Notes: generated from the sequence alone by a model not told the origin. Positions 38,274-47,632 are shown, numbered from the stretch's first letter. The stretch: 64,000 nt of DNA from Pseudoalteromonas rubra (GCF_005887115.1 NZ_PNCJ01000014.1:124001-188000), one strand, 5' to 3'. A program made the numbers and translations.

Positions 38274-39665
38274 CTAGTCTGGCTGCTTCATCACAGCTGA
38301 GATAATCACCCGACGCTTATTGATCATCAGCACGGCCATGGATAAGAAGATCATGGCAGCCAGTGCGGCAGCAACAGCGATGGACTTTTTCGGTGAGAAC
38401 GAGTTCACAGGCAGCGACGGTGGCGACATCAACTGGATCACAGGGTAAGACGCAAAGATATCTGCTTTACCCGCTTCCAGACGAGCCACCGCTGAGGTGA
38501 AGACGGCTTTGGCCAGATCAAATTCGCGCTCCAGACGTTCCAGCTCAGCGGCTTCTCTGGCGTAGACTTTAAGTTTCTCGTTGAGCAGCAGCACTTCGTT
38601 TTCCAGCTCAACCAGTTTGGCTTCAGAGCCCTTCTTAGCTGCAAAGGCACTGATCAGATCGGCAAACAACTGTGCCCGGTTGGGGTTAGACGCCAGGTCT
38701 GTGGTATGAAATGCATGAGCCGCATTGATCCCGACCAGGCCTTCTGAGCGGGTTCTGAGCGCCAGTTTTGATTGCTCAAAGCGTGCCAGCTCCGCTTTCA
38801 CCATGGGATGACCATCATCCCAGCGCGAGCGATATTCGCTCAACTGTGCTGCGCTTTTGTCCAGTTCAGACAAATAAGCTCTGAATTCACCATCCGATTG
38901 CAGCACAAAAGCCTGGCCTGCCATAGAAGGTGAGACACCCAAATCAACACTGAGCTGGCCGACAAAATACTCCGCACGGCCAATCTCCGCTTTTACGATT
39001 GCCACCTGCTCTTTCAGGTTGGACAGGGTGCGCATTTGCTGGTCAAGCTGGTCCCGGCTGATCAGTAATGAGCGCTGCTGAAAATCTGTAATATTGCTGC
39101 GCGTCAGGTTGAGCCGCTCTCTGTACCGGTCTAGCACAGACTTGATACTGGCGTCACGACGTTGAACTTCATCGGCACGCAGATGATCAAGCTGGTCTTG
39201 CAATGCGTTATACAAAGCCCAGGCTTTTTTCTCGGCGATACGTGGGCTGGCACCGGTTATTTCTATTTTCAAAATAGAAGTTTGCTCGGTCAGGCGTACT
39301 TTAGGTCGGCCAAATTCTTTTGCTGACATACCCATAGATTTGGCTGCATTTTCGATGAGGTTTTTGCTCATCAGCATTTCTTTATAGTTCACTCTGGGGT
39401 TATAGCCTTTACCGAACGGGGCGCTGGTAGACGACACCACCTGACCCACCTCATCAAGCGACACATTGCTGTTGGCACCTGTGCCGGGTAACACCATATC
39501 CAAGTCGCTGCGGTATTTTGCTGGTTGTTGCAGATAGGCAAATACCAGTAGCAAAATAATGGCATAGCTAACCAGGCAGGTGACCAGGTAAGGCTTATGC
39601 AGGGTGCGATAAATCGCAGCCCTGAACCGTGAGTACGGCGTGGTTACCTGAAGTTGCGTGTTCAT
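38274..39665 (-). CDS. Wzz/GumC-like polysaccharide chain-length and export protein
   Basis: 463 residues. N-terminal membrane segment (YLVTCLVSYAIILLLVFAYL, about 26-45), a long periplasmic region with coiled-coil stretches (about 160-400), and a C-terminal membrane segment (IAVAAALAAMIFLSMAVLMI) ending in a short basic tail. No Walker motifs, so it is not fused to a tyrosine kinase, and none is encoded nearby. It sets chain length and bridges to the outer-membrane channel. Its ATG overlaps the wza stop by 4 bp (ATGA). Confidence 0.87.
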   Translation of the reverse strand: MNTQLQVTTPYSRFRAAIYRTLHKPYLVTCLVSYAIILLLVFAYLQQPAKYRSDLDMVLPGTGANSNVSLDEVGQVVSSTSAPFGKGYNPRVNYKEMLMSKNLIENAAKSMGMSAKEFGRPKVRLTEQTSILKIEITGASPRIAEKKAWALYNALQDQLDHLRADEVQRRDASIKSVLDRYRERLNLTRSNITDFQQRSLLISRDQLDQQMRTLSNLKEQVAIVKAEIGRAEYFVGQLSVDLGVSPSMAGQAFVLQSDGEFRAYLSELDKSAAQLSEYRSRWDDGHPMVKAELARFEQSKLALRTRSEGLVGINAAHAFHTTDLASNPNRAQLFADLISAFAAKKGSEAKLVELENEVLLLNEKLKVYAREAAELERLEREFDLAKAVFTSAVARLEAGKADIFASYPVIQLMSPPSLPVNSFSPKKSIAVAAALAAMIFLSMAVLMINKRRVIISAVMKQPD

Positions 39666-40930
39666 GAGTCCTCCTTACTCAAAAGTGAGTAGGGTGAAAC
39701 GATATCTAACAGCGTCCGGGCGATATCACGCAAGTTAGTGATATCTGAATCATAGCAGGCAATGGCGTCGTTGGGCATCACATAAGGGTTAATGTGGTCG
39801 CGATAAGACTTACGCATCAGTTCCTCCACTGAACGCTCGACCACCTGGGTTTTCCCGGTCAGAGGATGGTTGCTGACCAGCACAACGCGACGGGGTGCAT
39901 TGGTGTATTCTTTGCCGCCAACGCAGTTGGCAGAGATCGCAGCCTGTAATAAGCGAGTGCCGTAGGGCAGGTTGCTGGAAAAGCGGCCGATGGCGGCATT
40001 GGCATTACTCATCGAAGAATCAATCAGGTTAGACATAAAGACCCGAAAGCCTTTTGGCGTGATCTGCGACGGTTTCACAAGGTTCGGCTGAAAACAGCCA
40101 GTACTGGGCACAATCACCTGATCGCCGGCAATGAGTACATGATCTTTGACCGGCTGGCCGGTCATAATGCCGGTCAGGTCAGCCTCGATACGCCAACCCT
40201 GACGAACTAAAATCACCTGATCCAGCTTGGCATCGGGACGTACACCGGCTGCTGCCCGAATGGCTTCAGATAACAGGCGCTGTTTTGAGTGGTCGCCAGA
40301 GGCTGCGACCTGCTGATCCAACAACTGTTCCGGTAGTTTGGCATTGATGGTGACGCGACCCGGTGAAAATACCGCTCCGGATACCGGCACTTCGATGGCG
40401 GCCCAGGTTTTGACCTTGACGGTGACATCCAGCGTCTGAGCGCGGAAGATTTTGGCACGAATAAGCGCCAGCTCCACTTTTTGCGCCAAGGCTTTGGTGG
40501 TTAAACCTGCGGCATAGATGGGCTCAATCACAGGCAAAGTCAGCGCGCCTGAGCTGTCCAGTACATAGTCGCCGTTGAAGCCTTCGCCGTATTCCATTTT
40601 TACCTGAATAAGGTCGCCCGGGCTCAGTGGCGCCGCGCCGAATGCACCTCGGTAGCTTGAATCATTGGGATTCAGGCCGGGGGCAGCAAGCGGTATAGGC
40701 TGGTCAACCCGAAAGTTTGCTGCGGCTGCAAAGTCATCAGCGTCAGTGCAGCTCAGGCGTGATGCAAACACCGAGTGTGACTGGTTGAACTGAGTGCCTG
40801 TGGCATGTGGCATGCCATAGAAATCGTCCTCGTTGTAATCTGGGCTGAGTGTGCAGCCAGTGCCAAGCACACACAGTACAAGCGCAGAGATGGGGGTTAT
40901 CAGGGCTGTAGTTGAAGTCGCTTGTCTCAT
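39662..40930 (-). CDS. Wza-like outer-membrane polysaccharide export lipoprotein
   Basis: 422 residues from ATG 40930 with AAGGAG upstream; a start 9 codons earlier is not supported. Lipoprotein signal ending LCVLGTGC. Poly_export domain: APLSPGDLIQVKMEYGEGFNGDYVLDSSGALTLPVI, then SLBB-like repeats (VPVSGAVFSPGRVTINAKLPEQ, and DQVILVRQGWRIEADLTGIM...VLIAGDQVIVPSTG). An extra C-terminal region of about 150 residues follows. First gene of its operon, behind a sigma-54-like promoter at 40980-40996. Confidence 0.9.
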   Translation of the reverse strand: MRQATSTTALITPISALVLCVLGTGCTLSPDYNEDDFYGMPHATGTQFNQSHSVFASRLSCTDADDFAAAANFRVDQPIPLAAPGLNPNDSSYRGAFGAAPLSPGDLIQVKMEYGEGFNGDYVLDSSGALTLPVIEPIYAAGLTTKALAQKVELALIRAKIFRAQTLDVTVKVKTWAAIEVPVSGAVFSPGRVTINAKLPEQLLDQQVAASGDHSKQRLLSEAIRAAAGVRPDAKLDQVILVRQGWRIEADLTGIMTGQPVKDHVLIAGDQVIVPSTGCFQPNLVKPSQITPKGFRVFMSNLIDSSMSNANAAIGRFSSNLPYGTRLLQAAISANCVGGKEYTNAPRRVVLVSNHPLTGKTQVVERSVEELMRKSYRDHINPYVMPNDAIACYDSDITNLRDIARTLLDIVSPYSLLSKEDS

Positions 40931-40979
40931 ATTGGGCTCCTTGGCAGTGGCTCTCACTTGGTGGTCTTAATGAGATAGG

Positions 40980-40996
40980 AGCATAAACTGAGCCAA
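40980..40996 (-). promoter_or_regulatory. sigma-54-type promoter of the wza-like operon
   Basis: Minus strand TTGGCTCAGTTTATGCT, with GG and GC exactly ten bases apart, against the consensus TTGGCACnnnnnTTGCW. It lies about 50 bp before the wza start. A TTTGCAAAA motif lies 65 bp further upstream. Confidence 0.65.
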
Positions 40997-41060
40997 CTTT
41001 ATTATGTTATAAAAATCAGATTGTTAGTTGTTTTTGGTGAACGTTTTAGCGGTGTTTTTT

Positions 41061-41076
41061 CTATTTTGCAAAGCAG
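41061..41076 (-). promoter_or_regulatory. candidate activator site upstream of the wza-like operon
   Basis: Minus strand CTGCTTTGCAAAATAG. It shares TTTGCAAA with the elements at 47750-47790, 50893-50918 and 43665-43711, and lies 65 bp upstream of the -24/-12 element. Confidence 0.45.
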
Positions 41077-41091
41077 TTTCAAAATGAAAAG

Positions 41092-41111
41092 AAGCCAGCA
41101 AAAGCTGGCTT
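41092..41111 (-). terminator. intrinsic terminator of the flippase-GT2 operon
   Basis: Stem AAGCCAGC (41092-41099) / GCTGGCTT (41104-41111) with a 4-base loop; on the minus strand it is followed by CTTTTC. It separates the GT2 gene (stop 41189) from the wza operon promoter. Confidence 0.78.
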
Positions 41112-41188
41112 AAGGGCCATTGATGCGAGGTGCGTTTTCTCACTGAGTTTATAACAGCGGATAAGCGCACAGGCCCGGGAGCGAAGGG

Positions 41189-42211
41189 TTAACCCGCAGG
41201 ATGTTTACTGGTGTGTCCTATTGTGCGCATTGCCAACTTCTCAGCACGATCGTACAAGGATTTTGGTAACAGGCTGGTCAGGGCGCAGCACCAGGTCAAT
41301 GCGGTGCGGCCTGGTTCTTCCAATAAAATGCGAATGTCGGTAAACAGCGCCTTATGAATTAGTTTGAGTGCGGCTACGGTGTTACGAGATTGTACGGCAC
41401 GGCGGCTCAGGTATCTGAGCTGATAGGCGCGTGCCAGCGACCCGCACTGCTTAAAAAACTGCGCATGGCTGCGACGGTGTTTATTGACGGCACTTTCCCA
41501 ACTCTGATATTGCTTTTGCAGGTTCGCCGACAAACCACTGGCATTGACGCGATAAAAGGTCAGCGGCTCTGGGATCCCCGCAAAAGTCGCATCGGTATAG
41601 AGCGCCAGACGCAGCCACATCTCTATGTCTTCTGATTGTCTGAGGTTTTCATCGAAATACTGACGCCAGCTGCGGGTTTCATCGTGAAACGCCACTTTTT
41701 CCAGCGTGGCTGCACGGATCACCGGTGCCGACCCATTGCCAACCGGGTTGCGACAAAAAATGGTTTTGGCATCAATGTTGTCTAATTTCGGAAACTGGCC
41801 AATGCCCAGTTGCTTATTGTCATCATCCACAAACAAAGAAGGACAATAACTGACATCAACACTGGGATGGCGATTCAAATGCGCGACGTGTTTTTCCAGT
41901 TTATTGACTGCCCAGTAGTCATCGGCATCCAGCAAGGCAATATAAACGCCCCGGGCGTTGCGGATCCCGGTGTTGCGCGCTCCCGACAGGCCCCGGTTTT
42001 GCTGGCGAATAATATGGATCCTATGATCTTTATAATCTCTCAGATAGCTCAGTGTATTATCGCTGCAGCCATCATCAACACAGATCACCTCAAAATTTTG
42101 ATAGGTCTGGTTGAGCACTGAGCAGATGCATTTATCAATATATTTTTCAACGTTGTACATAGGAATAATGATGCTGACAACGGGTTTCGAGTTAATCACA
42201 TAGTTAGTCAT
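41189..42211 (-). CDS. family 2 glycosyltransferase (exopolysaccharide)
   Basis: 340 residues. GT-A domain starts VSIIIPMYNVEKYIDKCICSVLNQTY, with VICVDDGCSDNT, the QQNRGLSGARNTG segment and a metal-binding DADD (ALLDADDYW) near residue 95. An ED in QSEDIEMWLRL matches the catalytic-base region. It adds a sugar to the lipid-linked repeat unit at the cytoplasmic face. It starts 13 bp after the flippase gene, and the pair ends at a terminator. Confidence 0.92.
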   Translation of the reverse strand: MTNYVINSKPVVSIIIPMYNVEKYIDKCICSVLNQTYQNFEVICVDDGCSDNTLSYLRDYKDHRIHIIRQQNRGLSGARNTGIRNARGVYIALLDADDYWAVNKLEKHVAHLNRHPSVDVSYCPSLFVDDDNKQLGIGQFPKLDNIDAKTIFCRNPVGNGSAPVIRAATLEKVAFHDETRSWRQYFDENLRQSEDIEMWLRLALYTDATFAGIPEPLTFYRVNASGLSANLQKQYQSWESAVNKHRRSHAQFFKQCGSLARAYQLRYLSRRAVQSRNTVAALKLIHKALFTDIRILLEEPGRTALTWCCALTSLLPKSLYDRAEKLAMRTIGHTSKHPAG

Positions 42212-42224
42212 AATGGGCTCCGGA

Positions 42225-43478
42225 TCATAAAGAAGATTTTGCTGCGCCAGCGTGACAACGTCTTAGCGCAAAGTCTGCCAAGGGAAAGAGCAGCCACAAG
42301 GCGCTGCAGCTGACCAGTACGGCGGCAAGTAAATCGGGTTGGTCAGGCTGTATCATTAACAGCCCAACCAGTGAAATCACTAAACAGTAAGCATTCAGCT
42401 GGCACTCTCGGGCAAACCGGCCTGCGGCACGTTGCATTACGGCGTAGCTGTCGGTCCATACTGTGCTGGTGGCTATCAGGCAAAGCAGCGCACTGGTGGT
42501 AAAACTACCCTGCCAATGTTCGTTGAATAACACCGGCACGTACCAGGGAACGAGCACGGCTTGAAGAATAAAAATTGCAGACACAGCCGCAGTGATTGCG
42601 AGCAGCAGGTGGCTGTGTCTGGGGCCAAAATTGCCTGCGTTTTTAAGTTTGCAAACAAATGGGTAGAGTGCGGTGGTGTAAGCCTGAGCGACAGATATCG
42701 CCAGACCCACGCCCACGCTCTTGGCAAAACTGTAGAGACCGAACAGCTCCGGGGTCAGCAGGCGTGCGGCCACGAACATATCCATATTCACACGCAGCGA
42801 GCGCAAGATTTCGCTGCCTGCAAGCTGTGTTGATGCACCCAGCAGTCGGGAAAAAACAGCTTTGCTGTAGTGTCCGGCCATAGACGATGAAGGGACAAAG
42901 GCAAAGCATCCCAGCCAAAGCAGGGTGAATGCCCATTTGCCGATCACGACGGCCAGCAGCCCTGCATCGAGGTAAAGTGCCGCAGCCAGAGCCAGGTTTT
43001 CGGTGATAATACACACGCTGCTGATCAGGCCAAACAAACCCATCTGGTTTCGGCGTTGCATCAGAAACACCTGATTACAGACTAACGGGAATACCAGATA
43101 AGTCAGTGCCATCAGGGCAATCAGCACAGTCATGTCCTGACCTGGAAACATCCAGCTGCTGGCCAGTGCGACCAGGACCTGCACGACACATATCGCGCCG
43201 CACAGCAGCCACTGTAGTATACGACCATTTTTAAGAAATGCGGGTAACTCGTCATCGCTGGCGCGGATGACCTGCGCACCAGCGCCAGAGCGCAATAACA
43301 GCCTCAACACTTCATGCACCGTCAGGGCAAGCATCGCTGTGCCATACTCAGTGGCAGACAGGCAAGCAGCCATCGCCATGATGCTGATCAGCCGCGACGC
43401 TTTGGCAACCACCTCTGCACCTATGAGGTATGAGGTATTGCTGAGCAGGATCCGCATTGTGCTGGTTGGGTGTGTCAT
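42225..43478 (-). CDS. Wzx-type polysaccharide flippase
   Basis: 418 residues from ATG 43478 (GAGAG upstream); a start at 43544 lacks a ribosome site. MATE/Wzx-like integral membrane protein with about twelve hydrophobic segments (for example LLCGAICVVQVLVALASSW and LLAVVIGKWAFTLLWLGCF) and the typical LFGLYSFAKSVGVGLAI stretch. It should move the lipid-linked repeat across the inner membrane. First gene of a short operon with the GT2 gene. A sigma-54-like element lies about 130 bp upstream and a large palindrome beyond that. Confidence 0.85.
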   Translation of the reverse strand: MTHPTSTMRILLSNTSYLIGAEVVAKASRLISIMAMAACLSATEYGTAMLALTVHEVLRLLLRSGAGAQVIRASDDELPAFLKNGRILQWLLCGAICVVQVLVALASSWMFPGQDMTVLIALMALTYLVFPLVCNQVFLMQRRNQMGLFGLISSVCIITENLALAAALYLDAGLLAVVIGKWAFTLLWLGCFAFVPSSSMAGHYSKAVFSRLLGASTQLAGSEILRSLRVNMDMFVAARLLTPELFGLYSFAKSVGVGLAISVAQAYTTALYPFVCKLKNAGNFGPRHSHLLLAITAAVSAIFILQAVLVPWYVPVLFNEHWQGSFTTSALLCLIATSTVWTDSYAVMQRAAGRFARECQLNAYCLVISLVGLLMIQPDQPDLLAAVLVSCSALWLLFPLADFALRRCHAGAAKSSL

Positions 43479-43608
43479 GGCATCGCTCTCGTGATATCGG
43501 ATACCTTTACTAACCAAAATCCGTACCAAGGCGCTCAGATGCACACAATCAATCTGTGAGAAGTTTTTAATTTGTTGAATGTAAAGGGTTTTAAATCACT
43601 TATAGCCG

Positions 43609-43625
43609 AGCAGCTATAAAGCCGA
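43609..43625 (-). promoter_or_regulatory. sigma-54-like element upstream of the flippase gene
   Basis: Minus strand TCGGCTTTATAGCTGCT: GG-N10-GC spacing kept, -12 TGCT good, -24 weaker. About 130 bp before the flippase start, with the 47-bp palindrome 40 bp further upstream. Confidence 0.45.
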
Positions 43626-43664
43626 AGCTGATGTGATGAGGAGGCTCAGGCAAAGATAAATGCA

Positions 43665-43711
43665 CGCAGATTGCATTTTGCGACGTCGCTTTTTGCAATT
43701 TGCAATCTGCG
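43665..43711. promoter_or_regulatory. 47-bp palindrome, candidate activator-binding site
   Basis: Outer arms CGCAGATTGCA (43665-43675) and TGCAATCTGCG (43701-43711), inner perfect palindrome GCGACGTCGC (43680-43689), and TTTTTGCAATTTGCAA in the right half. The right half matches the element at 50893-50918 closely (CGTCGCyTTTTGCAAw). It lies between the activator gene and the flippase operon. No T-run, so not a normal terminator. Confidence 0.6.
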
Positions 43712-43733
43712 TATTTGGTAGCGCCCGATAAAA

Positions 43734-45236
43734 TCAGGCGCCTGTGTTCTTGTCTCCCCACTGCTGTATTTTACGGTATAAAGTAGACGGGCTGACTTCC
43801 AGTAAACTGGCTGCTTTCACCACATTGTCATCGCATGCCGCGATGGCTTTTTCGATGGCAATTCGCTCTACCTCAGCCAGCGAACAGATTTGGTTTTCAG
43901 ATGGGATGTCGGCTGTCTGCTGAGGCGATGCATAGCCGTTTTCCTGCATGCTGACTGATTGCTGCGGTGCTCTGCTTTGTATCGGCGTAGAACCACCAAA
44001 TTGGCCATCAAGCAAGGCCTGGGCATCGCTGGGTTTGAGTTTAAGCTGCATTTGCAAAGTGTCTTCGGTGATCAGTGGCCCGTCTGACATCACCACACAA
44101 CTGTGAACCAGGTTCTCGAGCTGGCGCACATTACCCGGCCAGTCGTAGTTTAAGATCAACTGCTCAGCGGCAGGTGAAAAACCAACAAAGACTTTGTTTT
44201 CGAGTTCGCTGAACTTACTCAGGAAGTGCTGCGCGATTTGTAATGCATCATGATCGCGTTCATGTAATGCAGGTAAATCAATGGCGATGACATTGAGGCG
44301 ATAAAACAAGTCTTCACGTAAACGTTGATCTGCAATGGCCTGATGAGGTTCGCGGTTGGTTGCACAGATAAACCGGACATCGACCTTTTCTTCTTTGCCG
44401 CTGCCGACTTTCTGGAAGGTTCCCGACTGCACAAAGCGCAGGATCTTGGCCTGCAAATTCATGTCCATCTCACCAATTTCATCCAGAAACAGGGTACCGC
44501 CATCTGCCTGCGTCGCTGCTCCATCCCGATTGGTAACGGCACCCGAAAAGGCGCCTTTGATATGACCAAAGATCTCAGATTCCATCAGTTCGCTGGGAAT
44601 CGCGGCGCAGTTAATACACACCAGAGGTTTGTCTTTGCGGGTGCTGGCACGGTGAATGGCATCGGCGGCCAGTTCTTTACCCGTACCGCTGGGCCCGGTG
44701 ATAAACACATTGGCCTGGCTGGGGCCGGCTTTTTCAATGGCTTTATAGACCATTTGCATGGCAATGGAGTCGCCAACAAAGCGATAAAACTGCGAGCGAA
44801 TTGAGCTGCGGTAGCGTTGCAGGCTGGCACGTAACATATTACGTTCAGCGACCAGCATCTTTGTCTGAATGGCCTGTTCAAGGGTCAGCTTGATGTTACT
44901 CATGTCGAATGGCTTTTGCATGTAACCCCAGACTTTGCCCTGGTTAATGGCGTCAATCAGGTCTTCCACTTCAGTAAAGGCGGTAAGCATCATGCGAATA
45001 GTATCGGGGAAGCGCTCTGCAACCTGAGCCAGAAACTCAATGCCTGACATATTGGGCATCATTTTATCCGACACCACCACATCGATGGGGTGCTGCTCTA
45101 ACAAGGCCAGGCCTTCTTCTCCACTTTGCGCAATAAATACGGTATAGGGCTCATTTTGGAGCGCGCGCTTGAGTGAGCGCAGAATAAGGGGTTCGTCATC
45201 GACAAACAGCAAGGTAATGTTAGTAACCGGTTCCAT
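43734..45236 (-). CDS. sigma-54-dependent response regulator (NtrC family) of the exopolysaccharide cluster
   Basis: 500 residues. Receiver domain (about 7-120) with VDDE, phospho-acceptor Asp57 in VVVSDKMMP and MQKPF; AAA+ domain with Walker A GPSGTGKE, GTLFLDEIGEMD and WPGNVRQLENL; C-terminal Fis-type helix-turn-helix (CDDNVVKAASLLEVSPSTLYRKI). The sigma-54 contact loop is GAFSGA (228-233) rather than GAFTGA, a conservative change. No histidine kinase is encoded beside it. Several sigma-54-like promoters lie in the surrounding cluster, so it probably activates them. Upstream 110 bp show no clear promoter. The 3' neighbour is the flippase operon. Confidence 0.93.
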   Translation of the reverse strand: MEPVTNITLLFVDDEPLILRSLKRALQNEPYTVFIAQSGEEGLALLEQHPIDVVVSDKMMPNMSGIEFLAQVAERFPDTIRMMLTAFTEVEDLIDAINQGKVWGYMQKPFDMSNIKLTLEQAIQTKMLVAERNMLRASLQRYRSSIRSQFYRFVGDSIAMQMVYKAIEKAGPSQANVFITGPSGTGKELAADAIHRASTRKDKPLVCINCAAIPSELMESEIFGHIKGAFSGAVTNRDGAATQADGGTLFLDEIGEMDMNLQAKILRFVQSGTFQKVGSGKEEKVDVRFICATNREPHQAIADQRLREDLFYRLNVIAIDLPALHERDHDALQIAQHFLSKFSELENKVFVGFSPAAEQLILNYDWPGNVRQLENLVHSCVVMSDGPLITEDTLQMQLKLKPSDAQALLDGQFGGSTPIQSRAPQQSVSMQENGYASPQQTADIPSENQICSLAEVERIAIEKAIAACDDNVVKAASLLEVSPSTLYRKIQQWGDKNTGA

Positions 45237-45329
45237 GTAATCCTGCCAGAGTTAATGCGTGTTAATAGAAGTATTACACAGTCTTAGACAAATTGAAGCA
45301 TTTATACAGCGGAGTTTGTGGTGATAAAT

Positions 45330-45365
45330 AAAACCGCCTGCCAGAGGTGAGTGGCAGACGGTTTT
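45330..45365. terminator. intrinsic terminator after the lipoprotein gene
   Basis: Stem AAAACCGCCTGCCA (45330-45343) / TGGCAGACGGTTTT (45352-45365) with one mismatch. On the minus strand the tail continues TTATTTATC, so it ends the LruC-lipoprotein operon. Confidence 0.82.
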
Positions 45366-45385
45366 GCGAGGAACTATTAGCCGGC

Positions 45386-45997
45386 TCAGTTAAATTGATG
45401 TGCCACTGTGGTTGCCTGCATGCTCAGTTCACTGAGCAGGTGGTTGTTTTGCAGCATGCCGTCCACACTAATCAGCAGAGTTTTATAGTTAACCGGAACG
45501 TCCAGAGTCATGGTGATCTGACCGGCATTGTTGAAGCGGGTGGTCGCCAGCAGTGCTTTGTCTGCTATAGCCTGGTCTTCGTAGCTTTCTACAACATCGT
45601 GCAGGGCATACACTTTGACCATTCTATTAGCCAGACTTGCCCCCAGAACATCCTGTCCGCCCAGATCCAGTGTGACTGTCTTGCTGGTGCTGAAGCTAAA
45701 ATCTGCTTTCACGTGCAGGTCGTTGGAGGTTTCGGCCTGGCTGTCGAGCAAGTCAGGGTCAGGCTCGTAACTGGGGGCAGGCTCAGCAGACTCGTCTGGT
45801 GTGACGGTTGTATCCTGTTGTTGCTCCGAATTTGTATCTGCTGACACCGTTGTGCTCGCGTTACTTGCAGGCTCGCTGGCCGCATTACTGCTTGGCGCTG
45901 CGGAACTTGATGTGCCGCCCTCACCACCTCCACCGCCACAGGCACTGAGGGTCAAGCAAATAAACGTTAGGGTAGCTAGTTTAGTCAGTGTATTCAT
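45386..45997 (-). CDS. small lipoprotein linked to the LruC-domain protein
   Basis: 203 residues. Lipobox LTLSAC with a glycine run after the cysteine, then a Ser/Thr/Ala/Glu-rich low-complexity tether (about 25-85), then a compact beta-rich domain (VKADFSFSTSKTVTLDLGGQDV and later MTLDVPVNYKTLLISVDGML). It should be anchored in the outer membrane. It starts 12 bp after the LruC gene and both end at one terminator, suggesting they act at the surface together. No known function. Confidence 0.8.
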   Translation of the reverse strand: MNTLTKLATLTFICLTLSACGGGGGEGGTSSSAAPSSNAASEPASNASTTVSADTNSEQQQDTTVTPDESAEPAPSYEPDPDLLDSQAETSNDLHVKADFSFSTSKTVTLDLGGQDVLGASLANRMVKVYALHDVVESYEDQAIADKALLATTRFNNAGQITMTLDVPVNYKTLLISVDGMLQNNHLLSELSMQATTVAHQFN

Positions 45998-46009
45998 GAT
46001 CGTATCCTC

Positions 46010-47632
46010 TTAGTGTGCGCTGAAAGTATGGGTAGTGCGTTCGTTGGTCATAAACCAGTCCTGAGCTTGCTCGCCACTGCTTTCAACCCAGGTTTCATAA
46101 GCGGGATACGCCCAAATAACATCGAGATACTCTCTGGGATAATGCCAGTCGTTACTGATCATCAGTGCCCATGGCAGGTTCTCGGCTGTTCTGAAGTAAC
46201 GTCCCGACTGCGTACTGGATGTGTCATCCGCATTGCCAAAACGACTGGTATCAAACTTGTCTGTCGGAGGGTAATCAGCCAGATGGATTTCCAGAGAACG
46301 GTCTTGTGTTCGGTACAAGAAGAAATCGAAGTCACTCATGCTCAGTGTATCCAGGCCTTGTTCAAAGCTGACATCGAAGGTGTAAGGCACAGGCTCAAAA
46401 TAGTCACAGGTCATGACGGTATTAAAGTGCTGGCACTGACCAGACTGACCTGTGTTAGTGAATACATGGGCATTACTCCACAGCGATAGGACCGCATTAC
46501 TTTGGCCGTCTTCAGCAAGTTTGTCATAGCTCTCGCCGTCTATGGTTAACCGGGCCTGCTTTATCAGCGCTGGATCGCTGTTCATCAGACGAAGCCCAAA
46601 GCCATTCTGATACGCTGCACCGCGCGCGGTGATCCAACCGTTAATGATGAAGCCAGTAATTTGATTGTCGGCATTGTAGGTCATACGGATACGCTGTTTA
46701 ACGACTAAATCGTTCATATCGTGGTCGCCACGTGCGGGCCAGTTATCCTCAAATGCCAGTGTTGTCACGCCTTGTGCACTGGGAAAGTACTGGCTGTATG
46801 CGCGATTAAAGTCGTTCGGAAATTCATCCTGTTCGTCTTCAATACCATCTGCATCGCTGTCGTTTTGTTCTGGCATCACGGTCAGGTTAAGGGCCGAAAT
46901 CGCAGTAGCCGGGGAGCTTTTGACGCTGAAAACGGCGTCGTTGAAATCATTATCACCCCAGGTGCGTGGTAAATCTTCAAAGCCGATTACCACTTCCTGC
47001 TGCGCTTCATCCAGCAACAGAACGCAGTGCTGACGCAAGGTTTCGTCGTTTTCCGGGTTGAGGTCAGACAACGAATAATAGTAGGGGGTTTTAAACGGTT
47101 TTACGCCGCTGTAGTACCAAAAACCGTTCGCGGCGATAAAAAACCCGATACTGGTGCCTGCCGGAAAGTTACCTATGCTCACGCGGTGCCCGTTAGTCAG
47201 GTGCGGATAACTGAGATTTGGAAAGACAATGGTTTCCTGCACTTCCTCTGGGGTTTGAGGCGGGTTTTGCGGATCAAAGGTAAAATAGCCAAAAGAGTTT
47301 TTGTACCCTGCGCCTTCATGGATAAAGGTGACAAATACTTCGGCGTCTTCGTTCAGGTGAATGGTAGACCCCTCATCACCTGTGATAAAGGCTTCATTTA
47401 CTCTGGCCTCTGGTAACGCATTTTGAATACGCTGGAAAAATTCCGGGCTGTACTGGTCGCGTGTATAAATCAGAGAATCAGGTTTGCCCGTGGATTGGTT
47501 GTAGCCACCGGGCCACGTTTGCCCTGACTGGAACTGCCAGACGTACTGACCATCGACTTGTTGAACTGCGCCGGCGGTGAAAGAGAGTAGCCCTGAGGCC
47601 AGTAATGGGTACAGCAGGTTAAATCGCTTCAT
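46010..47632 (-). CDS. secreted LruC-domain protein with DUF4114-like N-terminal part
   Basis: 540 residues with a signal peptide ending TAGA. The N-terminal half carries the DUF4114-like signature (GFFIAANGFWYYSGVKPFKTPYYYSLSDLNPE, then VIGFEDLPRTWGDNDFNDAVFSV). It is followed by a calcium-loop-like DSDADGIEDEQDEFPNDFNRA. The C-terminal half is the LruC domain (LAFEDNWPARGDHDMNDLVV through LPWALMISNDWHYPREYLDVIWAYPAYETWV). Such proteins are often surface or matrix proteins. Its position inside an exopolysaccharide cluster, with an imperfect sigma-54 element upstream, suggests a biofilm-matrix role (inference). Confidence 0.87.
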   Translation of the reverse strand: MKRFNLLYPLLASGLLSFTAGAVQQVDGQYVWQFQSGQTWPGGYNQSTGKPDSLIYTRDQYSPEFFQRIQNALPEARVNEAFITGDEGSTIHLNEDAEVFVTFIHEGAGYKNSFGYFTFDPQNPPQTPEEVQETIVFPNLSYPHLTNGHRVSIGNFPAGTSIGFFIAANGFWYYSGVKPFKTPYYYSLSDLNPENDETLRQHCVLLLDEAQQEVVIGFEDLPRTWGDNDFNDAVFSVKSSPATAISALNLTVMPEQNDSDADGIEDEQDEFPNDFNRAYSQYFPSAQGVTTLAFEDNWPARGDHDMNDLVVKQRIRMTYNADNQITGFIINGWITARGAAYQNGFGLRLMNSDPALIKQARLTIDGESYDKLAEDGQSNAVLSLWSNAHVFTNTGQSGQCQHFNTVMTCDYFEPVPYTFDVSFEQGLDTLSMSDFDFFLYRTQDRSLEIHLADYPPTDKFDTSRFGNADDTSSTQSGRYFRTAENLPWALMISNDWHYPREYLDVIWAYPAYETWVESSGEQAQDWFMTNERTTHTFSAH

